Counted from the stretch's first letter, positions 1 through 11,910 are shown. The stretch: DNA of 64,000 nt from Toxonevra muliebris (GCA_963691655.1 OY829329.1:50941279-51005278); one strand, 5' to 3'. A program made the numbers and translations. Notes: generated by a model from the sequence alone, not told the origin.

Positions 1-453
1 AGATTAACAGGACTCAAAATCATTGGACTACATACAACAAAACACCAAAAAAAAAAAAAACTAATTTTCAGTTTCTTTTTTACAGAATTTCTTTAGCTCT
101 TTGTTTTCTATACAAATAAGAAAGAAAAAATTTGACAAGCAGAGGATTTATATTTCTTTTGTGACCCTCGACCTCGTACAATAAATTCAATACCACTAAA
201 GTGTAACAGAGAAAACAATCAACCAACAACAACAATAACAACAGAGAACCGAGCACATGAAAAAAAGGGAAGGTTAAAGTAGAGGAAAAAATAATACAAT
301 AATAACAAAAAGGTACGTAAAAACAATAATATTAAATATGCTTTAAAAATGGATATAGATAGGTAGGCTGGAAGGTAGATAGGTAAAGGTAAAGGTTGAA
401 GTCGAAGGTAATGACGTAGAAGCAGCAGGGCTGAGGAGGGCAGTATTTTTTAC

Positions 454-465
454 GCTTACCTGCGC
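454..465 (-). promoter_or_regulatory. splice-donor-like site
   Basis: Read on the minus strand the site is GCGCAG followed by GTAAGCG, a near-perfect metazoan 5' splice site with the intron starting at 459. A minus-strand frame from 693 encodes a leucine/isoleucine-rich hydrophobic segment but stops at 466, just before the donor, so a coding exon does not join it simply. It could be a non-coding exon of the gene proposed at 49801-50023, or chance. Confidence 0.25.
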
Positions 466-778
466 CTACACAAGACCGAGACAAAAGTAATAATAACAAA
501 CTAAAAACTGCGTGGCATCGCCAACATCATTATTGTTGTTGAGCAAAAGCAACAAAAGCAGCAATAGCTGTAACAGAACAGCAACAAGCGAAATAATAAT
601 AATAATAAAAGCAACAACAGCAAGAACAACCAAATATTGGTAACATTTGCTGAGCAGGGATAATCCAATGTTCATGTGGCAGCGGCAGACCATGAGGATA
701 TGAAAACGATGACGGAGTTCTATCTCTCTCTCTCTCTGTCACACACAAACACAAACAAAGCAACAAGGAGCGGACGGA

Positions 779-815
779 TATAAATAGAGGGATGCATAAA
801 CGTTGGACAGTAGAA
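779..815 (+). promoter_or_regulatory. possible TATA-type core promoter
   Basis: TATAAATAG at 779-787 is followed about 25-30 bases later by GGACAGTAG, an initiator-like sequence. The match is good but isolated: no supported coding sequence follows, and TATA-like words are common in AT-rich DNA. Confidence 0.2.
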
Positions 816-1745
816 CAAACATTGCTTTTATTATTGTTGTTTTCAAAGTAAATTTTGCTTGGTTTTTTTTTTTTGGGTTTGAAAAGCGGCACATAGGAAT
901 TATTCCAGGAAGCGCATTACTTTTTTGTTTTTCTTATTTTGTCATGTTTTATTATTGTTGTAGTTCTATTATTTGGTGTCAGTCTGTGTGTTGGTGTCGG
1001 AAAAAAGCAGCTGTTTTTCTTTTTTCATTCCTTTTATTCCATTTTAAAGTTGAAAATTTCATTCAATATTACATACCTAGACCAAAATAACATCACATGA
1101 ATAGAAAAAACAGAAAAGAGAAATAACAAGTTAAATGTTTTTGTTATGTTCAAAGTTTTGCCAATAAAAATTTTGGCAATTTTTATCTTTAAGTCAAGAA
1201 AAAAAAAAAGAGAAGAAATTTTTAAAGTTTTCTTTTTTTATTGTACTATATGTCGAAAAAGTTGCAGCATCAGCTATAATACCAGCAACAAACGCAATAT
1301 CAGCTATTTATATATAAACTTAAACTGTTCCAAGTTTTTGTGTAAAAAAAAAAAAACATTTAAATATTATTTTTTCTCCCTAACATTTCGTTATGTTAGA
1401 CAAAATTTTTATTATTATTCTTCAGCTATAAGTGCCACCACCTACTTTGTATTACTTACGCAACAGTCTCAATAGATTTGCTCGGCAGATAAATATGTTT
1501 TAGAGAATTTTTATGTAACTCTGCAGAGGGAAAAGTTTTCGGAGATTTAGGGGCGGTAAAGACATAAGTTTTAGTAGAGTTACTTGCTGAATTTATATAA
1601 TTAGCTCTAAATCGAAAACTACGAACTCATCTCTTATCTCTTGGTGTATTGGCTCTGTGCAGCCAAAAGTGGGAGCTGAAAAGTGGAAAGAAAATGCTAA
1701 TGGATAGATCCTACTCAGTAGAAAACAGTGGTACTACATAGTGCA

Positions 1746-3425
1746 ACCCAGGGCCGTAGCCAGAAATTTTTTTCGGGTGGGGGGAGCGGGGGGTTTCATT
1801 CGAAGAAAATATTAATAAATAATTTTTATTAAACTGAATTTTAAATATAATAAATTAAATCGATAATACATTTGATGGACCCTATCAGACTAAGGACAAA
1901 ACTAGATAAATGTCTTAAAACTTTAGGAAATATTTTCCTATTTTTTTTAATCTTAACCTCAAAAAAATGGCCAAAAGTGACAGAAAAATTCACAGAATAA
2001 TCAAATTAAATTTTTTCAAATAAATATTATTGAATGTGCATTTGATGCATTATTTTTTATCGTGAAGACATTATTTCGTTAACTTATTGACTTCCCACTA
2101 CTGATGATGTACCTAACCTCAAAAAAATTACCAAAAATAGTAGAGGCTCCATCAGTGGGAATTTGGGCCATTATCAATGATAAGGAACCCGGATGAGGTT
2201 GGCTTATATTTTGTAAATTCGTGAAAACACAGTACTGAAAGAGATCTTTCTAGTCGTAGTGCTCTGAGCAATAATGGGTTAAAAAATTAATTACATTTTA
2301 ATATTATCTCCTAAATCTGCAGGGGTTTTGCTAACAAGATGGAGTTTTTGCGAAAGAATTTTTCACGTTGAACACGAATCTGAGGTCAAAAACTAACTTC
2401 CCATCACGTCACGTTTTAGGAAAAAAAAAATGGGGTTCAAGCAAGTCTAATTTTACAAGGATCTGATAATTTTTTCTATTTTTTATTAATTTTTAAACTT
2501 TTCAAACTGATTCAGGACGAAACTTTAAATCAAAAACAGTTACTGACCTAGAAAAACTATGAATGCAGGAGTGCTCAGTATCACCTTCTCTTTTTAAATC
2601 CGTAGTCAAACCTTATATCAAAGAAAACAAATCGGATTTGATCGCATAGTGTAACTAAGATTTCAAATTTATTTTTTATATTTGACTTTTTAGAAAAAAA
2701 AAACCGATGAAAGTAAAAAATATCGTTAAATAGATTTAATTTTAACTTTTGTTCCATCCATTGGCAATTAATCTCAAAAATTAGAATTAGAAAAATTAGA
2801 GGTCAGAGCCCCCATAACATATTTTGGTTAAGTGGGTAAAATGAAGTTCATGTTGATCAACTTAACTTTTCAAACTTCGATCGCCTTAAAATCTATAGAA
2901 ATCCAATGATCCAAGTTAATGTATTTGTGGCACTTCCCCACCTCAGCTCCACCCATCCCTTCATTTCCACTCCTTTTTATTTCCCTTCCCTCCTTCACCA
3001 TCAATCCTCTCATCCTTCTAACCCAACTCCCTTCACCACCAACCCCGGTTCTCTAATCCTTCACCAACTGTCCTCTACCATGGTGATCATGAGAGTCCAC
3101 CAGTTACCCTCCAGAGGTGTATAGCTTTTAATTATGTCACCCGTTAATAAATAGAATGAAAATAATGCATTCTTTTTATTTCAAAGTGATTGGGAATTTT
3201 TTTTTTTTTTTTTGTAAAAATTGGAATTTTAAAAATCCCAACCATTCATGTGATTGAATTGCACTACTAAAATATCTCAATAAAATCTCCATGGATTGGA
3301 AACATAATATCAAAACCTTTAAATCAAACCACCAAGATTGAGAATACTGTATAAAAAAGAATGCAATCATTTCATTTACAACGCTAAAAATAATTTAAAG
3401 AGATAATTAAAATATTGTCAAATAC
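1746..3425. other. AT-rich non-coding DNA
   Basis: No gene seen. Near 1751 the words GGGCCGTAGCCAGAAA and a G-rich run resemble a transposon end, but I found no partner end. The C-rich stretch at 2935-3115 gives a short proline/serine-rich frame that looks like composition, not a gene. Confidence 0.5.
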
Positions 3426-3429
3426 ATTT

Positions 3430-4055
3430 CGAGACCAAAATGATGCAGTCAAACGCAGTGAGATGAAGTCATAGTAAATTTGAGATTCACAATAAGTAAG
3501 ACTCAATCTAAAACCCTCAGATTTAACCAGCTTCAGGCAGTCAGAGGCGATCTGAGGTAAATCGAGACGTGAAACGGAGTCAGATGTAGTCTGAGGAAAC
3601 TGGAGATAGTCAAATGTAATCTGAGGCAGTCCGAGGTAGCTTGAGATAGTCAGACGAAGTCAATCTGAAGCAGAAGGAGGCAATTTGATACAGTTTTAGG
3701 CAACCTGGGACAGTCAGATGTAGTCTGAAGCAAGGTGCGAGACACTCAAAGGTATCTTAGGATAAACAAATGTAGTCAGATGAAGTCTGAGGCTATTAGA
3801 TAAAGCTCGGAGAATCAGGCGTAGTCTACAATAGTCAGAGACAACCTTCAATAATCAAATTAATATGAGACAACCAGAAGTATTTATCCAGAACCAGTAT
3901 AAGGCAGATAGTTAAACTAAATCAGATGTATATATGAATAAAAGGAGTAAGTTGGAAGCAGCCAAATATAAAAGGTAGTAAGATGTAGTCAAATAATATC
4001 AATCAATAGAAATAAGAAACCGCAGAAAGATGTCGGTCTGAGGCAATCCAATCAA
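3430..4055 (-). repeat. degenerate 10-bp tandem repeat, minus orientation
   Basis: The stretch is built from diverged copies of a 10-base unit close to GGTAGTCAGA, seen for example as GAGGCAGTCC GAGGTAGCTT GAGATAGTCA GACGAAGTC. The unit is the reverse complement of the one that fills 6010-7975. Copies differ by several bases, so the array is old. No coding potential. Confidence 0.7.
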
Positions 4056-5520
4056 AAGTAACAAGACAAATATTTTCATATTAAGAACATAAAGAATTCT
4101 TTAAATTATTTGCCTTACATTAATTTTAAGTATCTTCCAAAATTGTGCATACAATGAAAACTGGAAAAGGATTCAAAAATGAAGGTATGCATTACAAAAT
4201 ACAAGAAGGAAACATTTGTAAAATTAAAATAAAAAAGAATTCTTTCTTTTAACATTTACTAGTCGTAAATTTTGAAACTTTAAAGGCAAGCAGCAACTAG
4301 AAACATAATTTTCCGAAACATTCCACTAAAAAAAGAAAACAAAAAGCGTTAAATGTTGACTATTGAAAAGAACGAAAAAAATGTTCATTTCTATTATTAT
4401 TTGCTACAATTTTTATTTATTTTTTTTTCTATATGCTTCATCTACTTTTCTTCTTTTGTTAGAAAATTTATGACCTTAACCAATTTTTTGTTTATTTATT
4501 TGTATTTTTTTAATGTTGTAAGAATAGCAAGAAAGGCAACCAATGTTGCATCACATGGCGCTGATGTTGGTTGCATCTCCGATTTGCTTTATTATTATTT
4601 GAAATTTTCATTTATGAATGCATTTCCAAAAATAACACAGATGCACATACATAGAGCAAAAGTAAGGGACTCTATATATTTACACAGTCAAGAGTCGAAA
4701 TTCTATCTAGAGGCGGGCCATTCTCTGATACAAAAGTGAAAAATGCTTTGACCTTGTGCCTTGCTCCAACGTTCTTTTTTCTTCGTTGAGTTGGTTGTGC
4801 ATCAAAAAATTTAAAATAATTTTAAAATGAAAATACAATTTTATTTTCGTTTCGGTCTTCTTTTTTTTTTTTTTTTTTTTGAATTTCCTTTTCTTTTTTC
4901 TTTAAAACATTTTTACGCATTTAATGAAGACAAACAGAAAATGTGTCGAAAGAAAAAAATGAAATTATCTTTTAGAACGCATAGAGATACGTAGTGAGAA
5001 AGAAAAATAATGAAACAAAAAATATAATAAAAATTTACTTTAACACTTGAATAGTTAAAATAAAAGAAAACACATACAAACAGAAAAAAAAAAAACAAAA
5101 GTGAAGAGAAAAGAAATAACATTTATTTCAAAACATGAAAAGAGAAGTTGATATCTATTTTTTTTTCTGGGTGGTCGTTCCATTTTACATTAGTTTTTAG
5201 CTTCAATCTTTAGTTCCCACAAAAGTTTTTAAAGCTATTAAATTTCTGGAAATAAGTTTTAGTAGCTTAGTTGACTTGGATTGAATTTTACTTATACATA
5301 TATGTTTAGTACCATCGCAATTTTCAAACTTTTTTTAAACAAATTCTTGACTTCGACTAAATATGTGATCAGATCAAATAGGATTTCATTAGTCTTTGGT
5401 TTTCATGAGTTTAGTTATTAGAACTGGTCGCTTTTGAACATTTTAGACAACATTAACGGATAGCCAAACGCTGTTTTCTTAAGAGTTAAAGATTCAGAAA
5501 TTAGCATGGGAAGACCGTTT
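4056..5520. other. AT-rich non-coding DNA
   Basis: No gene seen. It contains long poly-T (about 4860-4880) and A-rich runs. The short frames are low-complexity phenylalanine/tyrosine-rich translations. Confidence 0.55.
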
Positions 5521-5529
5521 CTAATTACA

Positions 5530-5985
5530 CAGTCCAACAAATTAAGACTTTTTGGCTGCAACAGCCAAACCTATAATCCTGAAAGGGTATGTTATATAGA
5601 CCATTTTTCTAAAACAAACTTATACTCCAGCACGTCTCAGGTTTTTTTACAGTAGGTCAACGTGTTTTTATTTTGTTCGAAGGGAGCTGAATACTAAGTG
5701 CAAAAAGTGTTATAAATTGATGTCTAAGGAAAATCTTATTGGCAAAGTTGTACAATAGAATTTTACAAGGGTCATTTCTGTAGAACATTTTAGCCCTTTA
5801 GTTCCTCTTTTTAAGGGACAATTTGAGCCCTTTTTGATGAAAACCTGAATAGTCCTTTCAAAAGAGACATTTAAGGATTAAAATATTCCGCAAAAATATT
5901 TTCCAGAAAATTTCACTAGGGGTCACCGAAGACACAAGGGTTATATGTATAACGGTGAACGGCTGATAAAAGGAAATAGTTTTTT
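5530..5985 (+). repeat. solo copy of the 55-kb foldback arm
   Basis: This roughly 455-bp sequence begins near CACAGTCCAACA and ends near GGCTGATAAAAGGAAATAG. It matches, with scattered differences, the arms at 54936-55394 (same strand) and 56352-56785 (opposite strand). Shared landmarks include TATAATCCTGAAAGG, AGTGCAAAAAGTGTTATAAA and TATAACGGT. Only one arm is present here. I see no protein in it. Confidence 0.75.
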
Positions 5986-6009
5986 ACTTCTATAGTGACT
6001 TTGATTATA

Positions 6010-6585
6010 TCTGAATATGGTATGTCTAACCGTTTCAAGTTGCCATCCTTGGTTACCTCTGACTGCCTCTAGATCGCAAGCTTCCTCTAACCTTTTCAAA
6101 TTACCTTTGGCTGCCTGAGAGTGGTTTTAACGGCATTCGACTACTTTTGGACGTCTTAGTTTGACTCGGACTGGCAAAAAATGATTCAGAGTACATCTGA
6201 CTACTTTAGGATGACTCTGGCAATGTATGGTTTTCTCAGACTGACTCTAATTGTGTCTGTGTACATCTAACTGTCTTATATCTTATATTATTGCATCTAG
6301 CTGTTTCAAACTGGCACAAACTGACAAAATTTGCCTGTCTGAGACTGAATCTGACTGCCTCACAGTGGTTTTTATCTAGATTCGGGTGCTTCCGACTGCC
6401 TCAAATTGCTTCTGTCTACCTCTGACTACATCCGACTAAGTCTAAATAACTCTGAATATGTCTGGTTTTCTCAGACTACCTCCGATTGCCCCTGTCTACA
6501 TTCAACTACTTTTGATTGTCTCAGATTGTTTTAGGCTATCCTATCCTACTGATACTGCCCTTAACTTTCTTCGACTGATTTTAAC
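6010..6585 (+). repeat. degenerate 10-bp tandem repeat, plus orientation, left part
   Basis: Diverged copies of TCTGACTACC follow one another with a 10-base period. It is clearest at 6411-6530, where successive decamers read TCTGTCTACC, TCTGACTACA, TCCGACTAAG and TCTGAATATG. The array continues at 7304 beyond the mariner insertion. Confidence 0.75.
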
Positions 6586-6587
6586 TA

Positions 6588-7301
6588 TTAGGAGTATGAA
6601 TGTATAAACTCGTATTTTTTTTGTAATTTGGACATTTATTGTGAAAAAGTGATTATAAATTTATTCTTTAAAGTATTGTCCACCGTTAGCCACAACCTTT
6701 TCCCATCTTTCTGGCAGCATACGGATTCCGCGTCGAAAGAATTCCTCATCTTTTGAGGCTATCCACGAATCGACCCATTTTTTGAGTTCTTCGAAAGAAC
6801 GGAAGTGCTGTTCAGCCAAGCCATATGTCATCGATCGGAACAAGTGGTAATCAGAAGGAGCAATGTCTGGATAATACAGCGGGTGGGGTAGTACTTCCCA
6901 TTTCAGCGTTTCCATGTATGTTTTTACTTGCCTTGCAGCATGCGGCCGAGCATTGTCGTGCTGAAGCATAACTTCGTCGTGTCTATTCTCATATTCTGGC
7001 CTCTTATACTTTGATGCTCGGCTCAAACGCATTAATTGTAGTCGGTAGCGGTCGCCAGTGATCGATTCATTCGGTTTCAACAGCTCATAATACACGACAC
7101 CTTTCATATCCCACCAAATATTCGACATTTTCAGCTATAGTAAAACACTTTTCTAAAATTATGAAAATTATTTGACAGATCAATTCTTATAGTATTTTTG
7201 GCGCTCTTCGAGATAGAATAGCTGTCAATGTCAAAAAAATGGCGCGTATGATAGATATTGAAGTTAGTCACAATTACGAGTTTATACATTCATACTCCCA
7301 A
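6588..7301 (-). mobile_element. internally deleted mariner (DD34D)
   Basis: A 714-bp mariner lies between TA duplications (6586-6587 and 7302-7303). Its ends are inverted repeats starting TTAGGAGTATGAATG and TTGGGAGTATGAATG, continuing to TATAAACTCGTA. About 570 bp is missing relative to the related copy at 39967-41207, so it is non-autonomous. It sits inside the 10-bp repeat array, whose units flank it on both sides. Confidence 0.92.
6661..7128 (-). pseudogene. mariner transposase, N-terminal half deleted in frame
   Basis: The 155-residue open frame keeps the native mariner start (Met-Ser-Asn) fused in frame to the catalytic core from IWWDMKG onward. The DNA-binding helix-turn-helix domains and the first catalytic aspartate are gone. 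The second and third catalytic aspartates remain in HDNARPH and PDIAPSDYH, with 34 residues between them, and the C-terminal ERWEKVVA motif is intact. The sequence resembles the mauritiana-type mariners. It should be unable to cut DNA; whether it is expressed, or could interfere with other mariner transposases, is unknown. Confidence 0.9.
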
Positions 7302-7303
7302 TA

Positions 7304-7975
7304 CATCTGACTATCTCAGGTTACCACTAACTAACTCATATCTCACTCTCTCTCTCTTTCTCTTTGACTTCATCTGGTTGCATCTGACTGTCTCAAACTC
7401 ATTCTCACTACGTATATCTGTCTTAGGTTGCAGTGACTGCCTCTGACTCTGACTACTCAGTCAAAAGAGCCTGAACTGGACTGCATCTGACGACATATAA
7501 ATGACTCTGATTACATCTGACTACGTCTGGCTGTCTTGAACTAGGTCTAACTTTCTGTGATTACCATAGGCTGGCTCTACATAAATCAAACTGCATTAAA
7601 ATTACTCTGATGGCACCCGAGTATTACTGACTTCCTAAAGTTGCTTTTAGCTACCTCAAAGTGGCTTAAACTGCATGCATCTGGTTATCCATCTGACTAT
7701 CTTTGGTTGCGGCAGACTACCTCAGAATGACGCTGACTACATTTGATTGACTGGCACAGACTCACTCTGACTGCGTCTAACAGATTTAGGTTGCCTTTGA
7801 CAACCTCTGACACCATGTTTGGTATAGCCAAACATAGGTCTCTTTTACTGACTTGGACTACGGCTGATTGACTGTGATTTTATCTAACTACCATTCACTG
7901 CTGCAGGTTATTTTTAATTGCCTCTGATTTAGGTCTTAGACTGGCTCTAACTAAATCAGATTACCTCAGAAATGT
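7304..7975 (+). repeat. degenerate 10-bp tandem repeat, plus orientation, right part
   Basis: Continuation of the TCTGACTACC-type array after the mariner insertion, with units such as TCTGACTACG, TCTGGCTGTC and TCAGACTGGC. Divergence is high and the period drifts in places. Confidence 0.7.
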
Positions 7976-9325
7976 AAAAGCATTATGTCTCAGAAGTTTT
8001 TCCTCTTAAACACTACCGGAGCCAAAAAGTTCTCTCTTCCCACCTCAAACAAATCTCTATTCTCACCGCTTCCCCATCAATCATTATGATCGTTGCTCTA
8101 TGGTGATAACTTTTAAGCCCCGCTGACGTCACAATTCACTCAACACATTGCCAGACATTTGCAATTAAATCTAAACAAAGTTGATAAATTACATTTTGCG
8201 AGACAGATTTGTTTTTTTTTAGTAAAATTCCAGAAATATTTCCGTTTAATCAAAAATTATTACATTTATTAATAAAAAAGCATACGGAATTTTACCAAGT
8301 TTTCATACTTTTTTGCGGCAAAGGAAGCAAACAACAAAACGTCGCATAATATTTCACCAAAAAAAAATAAAAAATAAAAAAAAATATGAGATATAAACAT
8401 TTCACAAGACGAAATTCAATCAATTAAAAAAGCAAACAAAAAAATTTCACTGCATAACTTGAAATTTATGACAAAAATATTTATGAAAAATCAATTTCAA
8501 CACAAATAACTAAAACAAAAAACTGCATTCTTATGAGAAATAAACCATACAAAAAAATTTTCACATGAAATCATATCCTTGTGAAAACAAATAGCAAAAA
8601 ATCCAAAAAAAAAAAAAAAAAAAAACAAGCAAATAAAATTGAACAGCTTTCAATAATGTATACAAAACTCAATCAAAAATGTTGCAGCAGAGACAAAATA
8701 AAATGTTTTTTTCAATATACTTACATACGGACACACATACACTTGCACTTATAAATACAAATACTCATACCTACAACTTAATAAATACTACGTACATACA
8801 AAACAAAATAAAAATAAAACAAGAATTGTATAAATATAAACGCGAACCCTTTTGATTTTTCTGATGCCTTGTAGTTGGTAGGACATAGAGATATGATATG
8901 AAAAGCGGCCGCAAATATGCACGCAAAATGATAAATAAAAAAAAATAAATAAAAAACGGCGACTGAAAACATAATGATGACACATGATGACAAACCGACA
9001 GACAAACAGAATGAAAATCATGCAGACAAATAAAAAAAAATATTCTGCAAAAAAAAAATTGTATAACACAGTGGCACTATTGTTTTAAGAAAATATTAAA
9101 GATGATGATTTTGTTTTTATTTGATTTTTTTCAAATTAAGAGTTTTTTATTAAAATAAAACATTTATGTAAGATACAAGAAAAATCAACCACAGGTGATA
9201 TGTATCTATCAGTTTTCCCAGTAGAAAAAACGTTGAGTCCAGGCGTTACATACTTTTAAAAGCATTCAAGTGACCGACTTTTTCAAAGCTCGAATCACGC
9301 CCTCAATGGGCTATTGTGACAAAGA
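7976..9325. other. AT-rich non-coding DNA
   Basis: No gene seen. The stretch has A-rich runs (for example about 8608-8625) and a short C-rich stretch near 8040. The overlapping minus-strand frames at 8770-9070 occur in three phases over the same A/T-rich DNA and are not genes. Confidence 0.55.
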
Positions 9326-9329
9326 AATT

Positions 9330-9663
9330 AATTCTAGACTGATTTTTCAGGTCAGCATTATAACAGTACAGGAAACTTGTATTACTTTCTGATTTTCGAT
9401 CAAACTATATTAGAGTTGATAGGGTCAGACATACTTTCTCAACTCAAGTCTTTGAAGTTTGGCCTGAATAAGAAGTCCTGAATTATTTTCTGATTGTGGA
9501 ACTTTAGTCAGGCATGATTAAATGAAGACTTTTTTCTCCCAGCAGCCTGAATATAATATTTTCTAGAGACCAGAATTATTAAGGCCTTTTTCAGGAATGA
9601 TTAAGGGGTGACCTAAATATTCTTCGAATTATTTTCTGACTTGATACTAATATTCAGAGATGA
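9330..9663 (+). repeat. ~52-57 bp tandem repeat, left part
   Basis: Several degenerate copies of a unit resembling GGCCTGAATTATTTTCTGA followed by CTATATTCAGGAATGATTAA. The array resumes at 11911 after the TTAA insertion, and the empty site can be read directly from the repeat unit (ATGATTAAGGGGAGG). Confidence 0.65.
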
Positions 9664-9851
9664 TTAACCCTAAAAAGGCAATCTTCGTCGATTCGACGAA
9701 AACCATAAACAAATTTTTTTAAATTTCTCTTTGTTGTACCTCGAAACAAATTGCTTAAAAATATACAAATCATTTTTAAAAATATATAAGTATTTGTTTA
9801 AAAAAAAAATCTAAATATGGTTAGGAAAATAGGTTATAAATAGTGTGTACG

Positions 9852-11802
9852 CTAGGGTGGCCCTTATATTTCAACTTTCTAAAAGTTTAGCTCCCAGACC
9901 CCTATCTTGCTTCAATCTATAACGAAACAATCTGTGCAAAATTTGAGCTCATCGACAATGAAGTTGTATATTGTCGCCCGGAAAGTCATTTTTTCAAATA
10001 AATCAATTTTTTGTTCATGGATTTCTTGAACAACCCCTTTCCATGAAGAAACAACACTGAAATGATTAGCCAGAATTGTTAGAGTTAACAATGATTTATG
10101 CATTCAACTTAGCTTCTCAAACTTTGGCTTTATCATTTTTTGATGAAAATGTTCTAACAGCCTTTAAGGCAAATAAAGCTTAAAATATATTGGAAGCAGG
10201 TTACAAAAAATAATTTTTCTTCGTTTATAAACATTGTAACTCCTGATACAAAATTTTTTTGTGAAATTTTCTATCAACACTGATTTCTTCAACAAAGAAC
10301 TTTCAACATGAAAAGATGATCCAATTACAAAAATGGGGTTTGAAAAACTTGACAAGAAAGTTGTTGTCGATGACGTTGCAGAAAAAAATGTGAAACTCAT
10401 TTAGGAACATTGTGGCCAACTCAGCGCTTTTCCCGCCAAATTTAGTGCTTTTTGAAAATTAAAACGCGGAAAAAAAAGTGATTTAGCGGTCAGCGGTCAG
10501 CAGGTTTTTAGCGCATTTTTTTCAATTTAAAAGACACTAAATGCTCCACTAAATAATCCATTTCCTGAATAATCCTAACAAAATTTTAATCTAAATATTG
10601 TAATTTTTTACTTCATTTTACAAAATAAACATTCAAGTAAACTGCTGTAAGTTGAGAATATGTATTATCTTCGAAAAATCAAAGAAATTTTCATTGGCTA
10701 GAAGTAGCAAATGTGTGCGTGTATTAGTGAAAAAGCTTAAATGTATTGAGAAAAAAATTTAGCGCTTTTTTAAAGAAAATTCGCTCTTTATTCTTCATTT
10801 TAGCGGATTTTGAGAAACAAAAGTTGGCCACACTGTTTAGGAATACAATAACATTTTCACAAAAAAATTAAGCTGAGAAACAATTTTTTTAACAAATCGT
10901 TGCCGAAGACCGAAAAAATACCCTCTCTCTTATAGTGCGAATAGACTAGAGTGAATTTCGTTGAAATTTCGAATTTCAAATTTAGGTGGACACAACGACA
11001 AAAAAGGAATTTCATTGAGAATCGAATTTCGTTTTTGACTGTTTATAAGTCTGGAGAAGAAGAAAAATTGTTGTGTGCCATAATTATACTTGTTATCTCT
11101 GCGGCTTTGTTGTTGTTTTACCATAAAATTATCGATGGTAGTTATACATAACTAGAAACAAGAGGCAAATAAAACGAAGCTATTGTTTCAAACGAGTTTA
11201 TCTTCAAATTAAAGATCATTCTTGAAACGAGATATAGTTACAAAAATTATTTAAAAATTCATTTATAGTCAAGAATATGTGATAAAATATTTTATTTATG
11301 TTAGTTATGCTGTTTTTCGTGTTTACCACAGAAATATTGCAAGAGCAGCTGTTATGAAAGCAAAATGCAAAATGTCTAAAAAATATATCATATTTTCCCT
11401 GCTTTTTACAACCATGTGTTTGAGAGTTGCTGAGTTACTTTCGGCAAGTAACAAGTGAATTTCGTTGATATATAGATATAGATATTATTCTTGTAAATAA
11501 AAATACGTTTCTCTTATAGAAGTTGTGGCCAATTATATTTTTCATGTTGTTTCAGGAATTGTGCGAATTTTTTTTTCAAAAATTTGATTCAGAAGATTTT
11601 CACACAATTTCCTGGATGTTGCCAAATAAGTTTCTCTAAGAAGAAACAAGAAAATAGTTAAGATAGGGAAGACTGAATAGTTAAGATAGATGGAGCAGAA
11701 GTTTTGCACAGCCCGAATTTTCTTGATTGGAACCAGATTAGTGCGAGCGAGTAGCAACATTTTTACTTTTGAAAAATTACCTATAGCTAAGGGCCACCCT
11801 AG
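9852..11802. mobile_element. unclassified DNA element with 6-bp duplication
   Basis: Ends are a 15-bp perfect inverted repeat, CTAGGGTGGCCCTTA. They are flanked by the direct 6-mer TGTACG at 9846-9851 and 11803-11808. The interior, after removing the hAT-like insert, is about 1.5 kb with no protein I recognise; frames in it are short. A 6-bp target duplication does not point to one of the commonest insect superfamilies, so I leave it unclassified. Confidence 0.7.
10408..10835. mobile_element. hAT-like MITE (8-bp duplication)
   Basis: A 428-bp element with ends CATTGTGGCCAAC and (reverse complement) CAGTGTGGCCAAC. Perfect 8-bp direct repeats TTTAGGAA (10400-10407 and 10836-10843) flank it. 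CAGNG-type ends and an 8-bp duplication are hAT hallmarks. It encodes no transposase. It is nested inside the 9852-11802 element and is therefore the youngest insertion of the three. Confidence 0.85.
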
Positions 11803-11910
11803 TGTACGATATTTAGTTTTTCCAGAAATTCTAGTTAAATATGACGTCGTCGATTCGACGAAGATTACCTACAACGTATGCAAAAAATATGATAACCTTT
11901 CTAGGGTTAA

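Larger units (their letters stand above)
1..1745. other. AT-rich non-coding DNA
   Basis: No credible gene. The stretch holds A-rich runs, CAA/AAC-rich triplet stretches (about 530-620) and a short TC run (722-738). Open frames here are short and made of low-complexity residues. Two weak signals (a TATA box and a splice-donor-like site) are listed separately. Confidence 0.6.
9664..11910 (+). mobile_element. piggyBac-like TTAA MITE carrying nested insertions
   Basis: TTAA at 9664-9667 and 11907-11910 flank ends CCCTAAAAAGG and (reverse complement) CCCTAGAAAGG, close to canonical piggyBac termini. Both ends carry subterminal palindromes: TTCGTCGATTCGACGAA at 9684-9700 and TCGTCGATTCGACGA at 11847-11861. 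Without the nested DNA (9852-11802 plus one duplication) the element would be only about 280 bp, so it is a MITE with no transposase. It sits in the 52-57 bp repeat array. Confidence 0.85.

Noticed and set aside
1746..1800. Transposon terminus resembling CAGGGCCGTAGCCAG with G-rich run
   Set aside because: No matching inverted end or duplication found within several kb, so not listed as an element.
8771..9069. Three overlapping minus-strand hydrophobic frames
   Set aside because: Same AT-rich DNA read in all phases; no start context or domain.
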